DNA of 36,618 nt, from the NCBI GenBank assembly GCA_002869855.2, contig NEWQ02000018.1, positions 16,863-53,480 of the forward strand, given 5' to 3'. Both the position numbers and the translations under genes were made by a program. The notes under the pieces are model-generated. The model was not told the origin of the DNA and ran no database searches. It was given only the letters and a program-made list of their open reading frames with translations. The stretch is from Nitrospira sp. CG24D (GTDB lineage Bacteria > Nitrospirota > Nitrospiria > Nitrospirales > Nitrospiraceae). This document shows, piece after piece, positions 31,789 to 36,618 of this stretch; within the stretch, counting starts at the first letter, position 1, and each line of letters opens with the position of its first letter.

Positions 31789-32193
31789 ATGGCACCCACA
31801 GACCTCCCGACAAAAGATCCGGCTCCGGCTTCATCGCCGGGCCACGTGGACGGCGAGACGAGCGAAGACAAGCAACTCAGCGTCGCCGGCATGATGACCG
31901 GCACAGCGCTGATCTTCATCGGCTTTCTGAATGTCTTTCTGTCGATCAGCGGCGGATTCGAAATCAATGCCGTCCCGCTGCTGATCTACTTCGGCGGGGT
32001 CGCCGTCTGGGCCAATGCGGTGATTGAAAACCCCACCTGGCGCTATAGCGTCATGATCGTCGCCATCGCGATCGGGTTGGGCTTTTTCCACTATGGCGAA
32101 GTGCTCTTCTGGCACAAGCAAGTCGTCTTCTGGACCACCGTCGTCGTCGTCATGTACTTCATGTTCCGAGAGCCGAAGACACCGGACCGATAA
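31789..32193 (+). CDS. Small four-helix membrane protein
   Basis: Encodes 134 residues. After a charged, proline-rich cytosolic start (residues 1-33), four hydrophobic segments appear at about 34-56, 62-80, 84-106 and 110-127. A short charged tail ends it. No family is recognised. It starts 2 bases after the dcd stop, and the glycosyltransferase start lies 7 bases after its stop, so these three are likely one transcript. It could be a membrane partner of the two transferases that follow, but nothing in the sequence shows this. Confidence 0.75.
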   Translation: MAPTDLPTKDPAPASSPGHVDGETSEDKQLSVAGMMTGTALIFIGFLNVFLSISGGFEINAVPLLIYFGGVAVWANAVIENPTWRYSVMIVAIAIGLGFFHYGEVLFWHKQVVFWTTVVVVMYFMFREPKTPDR

Positions 32194-32200
32194 AGCCCCG

Positions 32201-32893
32201 ATGATGATTTCCGTCATCATCCCCACTCTTAACGAATCTTCGACCATCGCTCGCACTCTCACCCGCACCGTCGCCTTGGGATTCGACGAAATTATCGTCA
32301 GCGACGGCAGCAGCACTGATTCCACACCCCAGATGGTTCAAGCCTGTTGTGCCAGAGTGCCGGCCGTGCGGCTGGTCACCGCGCCGACCGGCCGCGCTCG
32401 CCAACTGAATGAAGGAGTGAAGGCCTGCAACAGTGACATTCTTCTGTTTCTACATGCCGACACGGAGCTTCCGCCGCATGCGAAAACAGTCATTGAATCT
32501 ACACTGAAGAATTCTCTGGTCGTCGGAGGGCGGTTCGATGTCCGCTTCGATCGGCCCTCCCGGTGGGGCACAGTCATCAGCTGGTTCATGAACCGGCGCT
32601 CGCGTCTCACCGGCATCGCCACCGGCGACCAAGCCATCTTCGTCCGCCGTCGGATCTTTGAACAGATGGGCGGATTCCCGGATATTCCGCTGATGGAAGA
32701 TATAGAATTCAGTCGGCGATTGAAGCGCCAGGGGCCGACCGCGGCGCTCACGGACTGCGTCACGACCTCGTTTCGGCGCTGGGAGAAAAACGGGCCGCTG
32801 CGCACAATTCTCTTGATGTGGACGCTGCGCTTCCTGTATTGGCTGGGAGTCAATCCCACTCGACTCAAACACTTTTACGGGGCCATCCGATGA
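32201..32893 (+). CDS. GT2 glycosyltransferase, TIGR04283 (rSAM/selenodomain-associated 2) type
   Basis: Encodes 230 residues. The family-2 fold is plain: SVIIPTLNE at the N-terminus, VSDGSSTDST with the nucleotide-binding Asp, LFLHADTELP as the DxD-like metal site, GGRFDVRFD, GDQAIFVRR, and LMEDIEFSRRL as the catalytic ED motif. The C-terminal helices lack membrane segments. This matches the small TIGR04283 group, which is paired with TIGR04282 in many genomes. The next gene is exactly that partner and overlaps by the ATGA motif. The acceptor is unknown. The start is one of two adjacent ATG codons (32201, 32204). Confidence 0.88.
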   Translation: MMISVIIPTLNESSTIARTLTRTVALGFDEIIVSDGSSTDSTPQMVQACCARVPAVRLVTAPTGRARQLNEGVKACNSDILLFLHADTELPPHAKTVIESTLKNSLVVGGRFDVRFDRPSRWGTVISWFMNRRSRLTGIATGDQAIFVRRRIFEQMGGFPDIPLMEDIEFSRRLKRQGPTAALTDCVTTSFRRWEKNGPLRTILLMWTLRFLYWLGVNPTRLKHFYGAIR

Positions 32894-33645
32894 AGCAGGC
32901 ATCTACTCACTCGTCAACTCAGACCGCACAGAACGCCGCTCTCGTCATCTTCGCGAAAGCCCCGATTGCCGGACAGGTCAAAACCCGGCTCTGCCCCCCG
33001 CTGACACATGACGAAGCCGCCACCTTGCACGGCAGCTTTGTCATCGACATGCTCGAACGCACCAAGGTCGCCGCTATTAAGCTAAAGCTGCCGATCGATC
33101 GCTATCTGGCCTGCGCGCCATCATCCACACTTGTCTTCTTCCAGATCATGGAAGAGCGGCAGAGCGTGAAGCTGATCGATCAAGTCGGCGATGACCTGGG
33201 TGCGCGCATGGAGCAGGCATTCGCGACCCTGTTCGGGAAGGGCTATCAACGAGTCTTCATTGTCGGCACCGATGTCCCGTCGCTACCGCTCGACCATTAC
33301 AAGCAGGCCCTGGCCTTGCTGGACACACACGACATCGTATTAGGACCGGCCCTCGACGGCGGCTATTATTTGATCGGCCTCAAGCAGCCCAGACCGGAAC
33401 TCTTTGCCGGCATTGCCTGGTCGACAGATCGCGTGCTCGCCGCAACTCAAGAGAAAGCCGCAAGCCTCGGATTGAAGTTGGCGCTGATTCCTTCCTGGCG
33501 CGATGTTGATAGTATCGACGATCTTCAAGCACTGATCGACGCCAGTGCCGCGGACGCGAAGAAACCGAAAAATGAACAGGCCTTTTCAACACGCACTGCC
33601 GGCGCGCTCCAGCATCTCGCCAAAGGCCTGCGGACGAAGACCTAA
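32890..33645 (+). CDS. DUF2064/TIGR04282 family transferase (rSAM/selenodomain-associated 1)
   Basis: Encodes 251 residues; ATGA overlap with the preceding glycosyltransferase. Seen: VIFAKAPIAGQVKTRLCPPL (nucleotide-binding signature of this sugar-nucleotidyltransferase-like fold), QVGDDLGARM, VFIVGTDVPSLP, VLGPALDGGYYLIGL, and ISW-like AWSTDRVL. The fold resembles MobA/CofC nucleotidyltransferases. The pair TIGR04283-TIGR04282 is often beside radical SAM or selenium-related genes; here KamA is about 2 kb upstream. The product is unknown, and an arsenosugar or modified-lipid role has been suggested for relatives. Confidence 0.88.
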   Translation: MKQASTHSSTQTAQNAALVIFAKAPIAGQVKTRLCPPLTHDEAATLHGSFVIDMLERTKVAAIKLKLPIDRYLACAPSSTLVFFQIMEERQSVKLIDQVGDDLGARMEQAFATLFGKGYQRVFIVGTDVPSLPLDHYKQALALLDTHDIVLGPALDGGYYLIGLKQPRPELFAGIAWSTDRVLAATQEKAASLGLKLALIPSWRDVDSIDDLQALIDASAADAKKPKNEQAFSTRTAGALQHLAKGLRTKT

Positions 33646-33672
33646 CCACTGTTCTCACCACGGACATCGACC

Positions 33673-34407
33673 ATGAATACACGCGTGGCACTCATCACCG
33701 GCGGAGCAAAAGGCATCGGGCGTGGGGTAGCGCTCGACCTGGCCGCGCAGCATTGGAAGGTCGCTATCTGCTATCGCACCAGCGAAGCCGATGCGCAAAA
33801 GACCGCCCTAACCATCACGGAACGGGGCGGGCAGGCGTTGGCCATTCGCTGCGATGTGTCGAACCCGGTCGCGGCCACAGACCTCGTGGATCAGGTTGAA
33901 CAGAAGTGGGGAGGTATCGACGTCCTCATTAACGGCGCCGGTCCCTACCATCGCATCAATCTGCTCGAAGAAACGGTCGAGGGGTGGAATGAGATGTTCG
34001 ATGGCAATCTCCATCCCATCTTCTATCTGGCCAAAGCGGTTGTGCCGGGCATGAAAACCCGCAAGTCTGGCCACATCATCAACTTCAGCATGGCCAACGC
34101 CGATCAGATGATCTCGCAGCCTGACGTGACGGCACACTACATCGCCAAAGCCGGAGTGCTTATCCTGACCCGGACGTTGGCCAAGTTACTCGCGCCACAC
34201 GGTATTACGGTGAATGCTATCTCGCCAGGATTCATCGATTCCGGCAGCGCTCCACCTGAAGAATTAGCCGGCATGACGAAACGTATCCCGGCCGGCTATA
34301 TCGGCACCGTCGACGACACCGTCGCAGCCGTGCGATACTTATTGAGTGAAGAGGCGCGGTACGTGAACGGCGCGAATATCCAGATCAGCGGGGCATGGGG
34401 GATATAG
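33673..34407 (+). CDS. Short-chain dehydrogenase/reductase
   Basis: Encodes 244 residues. Cofactor motif TGGAKGIG at 9-16; NGAG at 87-90; catalytic Ser139, Tyr156 and Lys159 (YIAK); and ISPGFIDSG after the active site. The Tyr-x3-Lys is present but SMANADQ replaces the usual S-S-x(12)-Y surroundings, so the substrate pocket differs from FabG. The family reduces or oxidises alcohols and ketones with NAD(P)H. A role in pterin reduction, following the FolE/PTPS pair, is possible but is speculation since the genes are 22 kb apart. The ATG has no strong ribosome site. Confidence 0.87.
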   Translation: MNTRVALITGGAKGIGRGVALDLAAQHWKVAICYRTSEADAQKTALTITERGGQALAIRCDVSNPVAATDLVDQVEQKWGGIDVLINGAGPYHRINLLEETVEGWNEMFDGNLHPIFYLAKAVVPGMKTRKSGHIINFSMANADQMISQPDVTAHYIAKAGVLILTRTLAKLLAPHGITVNAISPGFIDSGSAPPEELAGMTKRIPAGYIGTVDDTVAAVRYLLSEEARYVNGANIQISGAWGI

Positions 34408-34413
34408 GGGAAT

Positions 34414-34531
34414 GGGACTGTACCCGTGGCGCTTTCTTGCTCACTGAACGCGCACCCGGAACAATCGAAATTTTTGATTAAGGGCGGTGCTCGCTCAATG
34501 TGCGCAGGGAAACCGCCACGGGCACCGTCCC
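34414..34531. repeat. Hairpin repeat, copy C (18-bp arms, 16 paired)
   Basis: Arms 34414-34431 and 34514-34531 are complementary at 16 of 18 positions. The interior matches copy A in inverse orientation (34477-34509 against 20281-20313, 29 of 33). It lies between the SDR and the zinc-ribbon gene. Confidence 0.85.
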
Positions 34532-34560
34532 TGTGAGGGAGAGGGAAGAGACTAGAAGAA

Positions 34561-34965
34561 ATGAAAACCGATCAAGAACGCGAAGCCCATCATCGATTTG
34601 TCCAAGCGCTCCAGCATGAGCATCTGACCTGCTCCAAGCCCGGTTGCGGCGGAGCGATGGATGTCGTCGATCTCACTCCCCATAACGCCAGAATCAAGGC
34701 CTACGAAGCGACGTGCGAGCGATGTCAGTTGGTCGAAAAGATCACCGGCAAGGAAGAACAACAGCCTGCTTGGGACATCGCCTCGATCACGATGATGGCG
34801 GAGGTGCATCTCCTCCACGACCAGCCGACCTGTCCCTTCGATGATACCCCCATCACTTTTATTTCCATGCCCAACCCCAGACGGAAGGCCCGTTACCGTC
34901 TCGCCTGCTTCTACTGCGGCCACCACACTGAAATGAACTGGCCCCCGCCGGAAGCCAAGGGCTAG
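34561..34965 (+). CDS. Zinc-ribbon protein of unknown function
   Basis: Encodes 134 residues. Two metal-binding sites can be proposed: Cys24, Cys29, Cys52 and Cys55 (TCSKPGC and CERC) in the N-terminal half, and Cys91, Cys116 and Cys119 (with His121 or His122) in the C-terminal half (CPFD and CFYCGHH). The pattern is of duplicated rubredoxin-like/zinc-ribbon knuckles. The rest is charged and soluble. The start is preceded by a weak AGAAGAA. It is not recognised as a known family; a nucleic-acid or protein-binding role is the usual guess for such folds. Confidence 0.75.
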   Translation: MKTDQEREAHHRFVQALQHEHLTCSKPGCGGAMDVVDLTPHNARIKAYEATCERCQLVEKITGKEEQQPAWDIASITMMAEVHLLHDQPTCPFDDTPITFISMPNPRRKARYRLACFYCGHHTEMNWPPPEAKG

Positions 34966-35028
34966 GTATCGGGTAGACGGCCATCAGGGAATCGTTGTTA
35001 GCCCGATAGCGATGAAGGAAATGTTGCA

Positions 35029-35607
35029 TTGGAACCTTGGCTAAGCTTCTATTCGTCGCATTTTACACCAATGGACGAGGCCGATACTTTCGTTCGTACG
35101 TGCGAGAACCTCCAATCATCGGCACCAAATCACGTCGCCAAAATAATGATGCACCAAGCTCAGCGGTTGATATCCATCGCGGACGATCTGCCACGAATTA
35201 TGCCGCATAATGAGCCGCTGCAGGTGATGTTTCTGATAATGTGCTCAGAAAACATAGCAAAACTTCACGACGGCTTCAGCGGTGAAGGGAAATCTCGCCA
35301 GTACGTTCAGCAATTCTTCAGTAAATTTCTCTCACCTCCAGACAAAGACACGCTGTCTAATGGTTTGACGGTTAACAAAGACTGGTTACCTCCTCTGGGT
35401 TTCGACGGAGCTGTAAATTTGTTATACGACATCCGTTGCAGCGTGGTTCATGAAGGAATCTATACGGATTTCGCGTTTCACGATGGTCACTCATCGATGG
35501 TAAATACTCACCCGAATGTGACTGCTGAGATCTCTTTCATTCAAATTCGCGACATCGTTGTCCGTGGATGCATTCGGGCGACCAACGATAAATTATTAAA
35601 TGCCTAA
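35029..35607 (+). CDS. HEPN-like protein with an R-x4-H motif
   Basis: Encodes 192 residues from a TTG start with AAGGAA upstream; an ATG at residue 15 is an alternative. It is mainly helical. The part LLYDIRCSVVHEGIY carries Arg136-x4-His141, the pattern of HEPN RNase domains, in the arrangement used by Abi-like and ApeA-like proteins. HEPN proteins often serve in toxin-antitoxin or phage defence modules as RNases; whether this one has a partner cannot be told. Codon use is richer in A/T than in all genes upstream, suggesting recent transfer. The stop lies within a GCCTAAC sequence, the first part of an attC-like site. Confidence 0.6.
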   Translation: MEPWLSFYSSHFTPMDEADTFVRTCENLQSSAPNHVAKIMMHQAQRLISIADDLPRIMPHNEPLQVMFLIMCSENIAKLHDGFSGEGKSRQYVQQFFSKFLSPPDKDTLSNGLTVNKDWLPPLGFDGAVNLLYDIRCSVVHEGIYTDFAFHDGHSSMVNTHPNVTAEISFIQIRDIVVRGCIRATNDKLLNA

Positions 35608-35654
35608 CCAGCGCTTCAGGCCGAAGCATTTAACAATTACGACTGGGGTTAGCA
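35602..35654 (+). other. Degenerate attC-like inverted repeat
   Basis: GCCTAAC (35602-35608, fitting the RYYYAAC of an integron attC site and containing the stop of the previous gene) is followed 39 bases later by GTTAGCA (35648-35654), its partial complement, with a GCTTC/GAAGC hairpin at about 35612-35626. A similar GTTAGCC occurs at 34997, before the HEPN-like gene. The expected inner L boxes do not pair and the total is slightly short of known attC sites, so this is a weak candidate. Confidence 0.25.
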
Positions 35655-35726
35655 CTTTCCGTTTACAATTCAACCTGCGTGCCGCCATCTGAGTGCATTT
35701 TATTTGTGTTTGAAGAGGATACGAGT

Positions 35727-36618
35727 ATGGCCCTGCCCATAATCTGTTCAGAATGTGGCATCCATAATTCACCAGAAAATCGTTGGTGTGAATGTGGCCA
35801 TGAATTGGACAAAGTTCCAAAACCGCCTTCAGTTCCTCCTGCTGCCATGGCCGCACAACAGAAAAGCAACGCTGCACCAAGATCTTCCTTGTTTAAACGA
35901 ATCATTGAAGCTGAAAGCCAGGATTGGGCGGCGCTTAAAAGCTATATCGTCACGCATTGGCGTGGCGATATGCCTCTTGGGCTAAGTTTCTGGGTCAATT
36001 ATTTAGGGATAAATATCCTAGCGTATTTCGTCTTCGTCAAGTGCACCAACTCCGTTTTTGCCGAGAACTCACTTCTTCATGCTCAGATACGATTGATCGT
36101 TTTGTGCTTTTCATCATTTCTATTATCCCCTTGGCAGATTATTGGCCTCTGGCGCTCCGCCCAGAATCATCTTCTGGTGAAAAAGCCAGTCTTCTGGGCC
36201 AGGTGCGCTCAAGCAAGTTGTATTTGTATTGGTGCACCGGTGTTTTTGTCGTCTTTATCTATTTTCGAATGGACCGGCATGGTCTTTCGCGACGGTGGTT
36301 ACAAATATACAGTCACTACCGTCAATCATCCTGAGGATGGTTTTGATGAAATTCTACTGAGCGGGTTTATAGGGCCTGGGATTGCCGACAAACTAGAAGA
36401 AGAATTAGCAAATACGCCAAAAGCTTTCGTTGTAACGCTAGCGCTCGCCGGAGGGCTTCTGCAACAAGCTGAGAAGATAGGAGAGTTGATCGAAAAGCGT
36501 CATCTGGCAACATATACAGGGACACAGTGCGACAGCGCCTGCACCTATGCGTTTATGGCCGGATCAACTCGCATTATCCACCCTGATGGGAAACTTGGGT
36601 TTCATGCGTTTCGATGGA
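35727..36618 (+). CDS. Membrane-anchored ClpP-fold (COG3904-like) serine protease with zinc ribbon, C-terminus cut
   Basis: The frame from the ATG at 35727 (AGAGGA seven bases upstream) stays open to the window edge, giving 297 residues and no stop. An N-terminal zinc ribbon has Cys7, Cys10, Cys21 and Cys23. A low-complexity linker follows, then three hydrophobic segments at about 84-106, 121-143 and 158-180. From about 205, the ClpP/SppA-like fold appears: ILLSGFIGPG, LALAGGLLQQAEKIGELIE and Cys268-Asp-Ser270-Ala-Cys272, where Ser270 is the likely nucleophile, then FMAGSTR and LGFHAF. It resembles COG3904-type envelope proteases. The usual NSPGG is replaced by LAGG. It follows the HEPN-like gene on the same strand in AT-rich DNA; a link is unproved. 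Confidence 0.75.
   Translation, partial: MALPIICSECGIHNSPENRWCECGHELDKVPKPPSVPPAAMAAQQKSNAAPRSSLFKRIIEAESQDWAALKSYIVTHWRGDMPLGLSFWVNYLGINILAYFVFVKCTNSVFAENSLLHAQIRLIVLCFSSFLLSPWQIIGLWRSAQNHLLVKKPVFWARCAQASCICIGAPVFLSSLSIFEWTGMVFRDGGYKYTVTTVNHPEDGFDEILLSGFIGPGIADKLEEELANTPKAFVVTLALAGGLLQQAEKIGELIEKRHLATYTGTQCDSACTYAFMAGSTRIIHPDGKLGFHAFRW

Overview
The window reads as chromosomal DNA of a GC-rich, Gram-negative, aerobic or microaerophilic lithotroph. The best guess is a Nitrospira-like bacterium (Nitrospirota). That is an inference from the gene mix: many lipoproteins, membrane-anchored cytochrome c, a CbbQ/CbbO-type pair, ferredoxin:thioredoxin reductase, a stand-alone NuoF with a 2Fe-2S ferredoxin, a KamA-type aminomutase and a Urate_ox_N-type membrane protein. 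No 16S rRNA or other marker is present to prove it.

Layout. 1-3.6 kb: an edge-truncated cytochrome c, a SUMF1-domain exported protein, tRNA-Glu, two lipoproteins and a MarR regulator with an added cysteine cluster. 3.8-5.7 kb: tRNA-Lys, purA with an unusually clear promoter and a terminator in its leader, and tRNA-Ala. 5.7-10.3 kb: an ABC-F ATPase, a PilZ protein (probably leaderless), rarA and an alpha/beta hydrolase. 10.3-15.4 kb (minus strand): folE and a mammalian-type PTPS, erpA, ferredoxin, nuoF, a membrane protein and malate dehydrogenase.

15.6-27.3 kb (minus strand, with a two-gene plus-strand island): a 1012-residue NorD/CbbO-like VWA protein with an extra helical-repeat N-terminus and a small co-transcribed unknown partner; divergently, ftrB plus a secreted protein; two tandem glycine-zipper lipoproteins; a DUF167 protein; the CbbQ-type AAA+ ATPase; a hybrid sensor kinase; and a CxxCxxCC/DUF2156 fusion. 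27.5-35 kb (plus strand): an ATP-grasp-like protein, glutaredoxin, KamA, a bimodular dCTP deaminase, a membrane protein, the paired TIGR04283/TIGR04282 transferases, an SDR and a zinc-ribbon protein. 35 kb to the end: visibly more AT-rich DNA with a HEPN-like protein and the first 297 residues of a membrane-anchored ClpP/COG3904-type serine protease.

Three intergenic regions (20.3, 20.95 and 34.45 kb) carry related hairpin elements whose inner sequence is conserved but whose long outer arms are specific to each copy; a degenerate relative lies at 15.5 kb. The two points most worth following are these repeats and the CbbQ/CbbO-like chaperone pair, whose client is not apparent. All calls come from reading the sequence; no searches were run.
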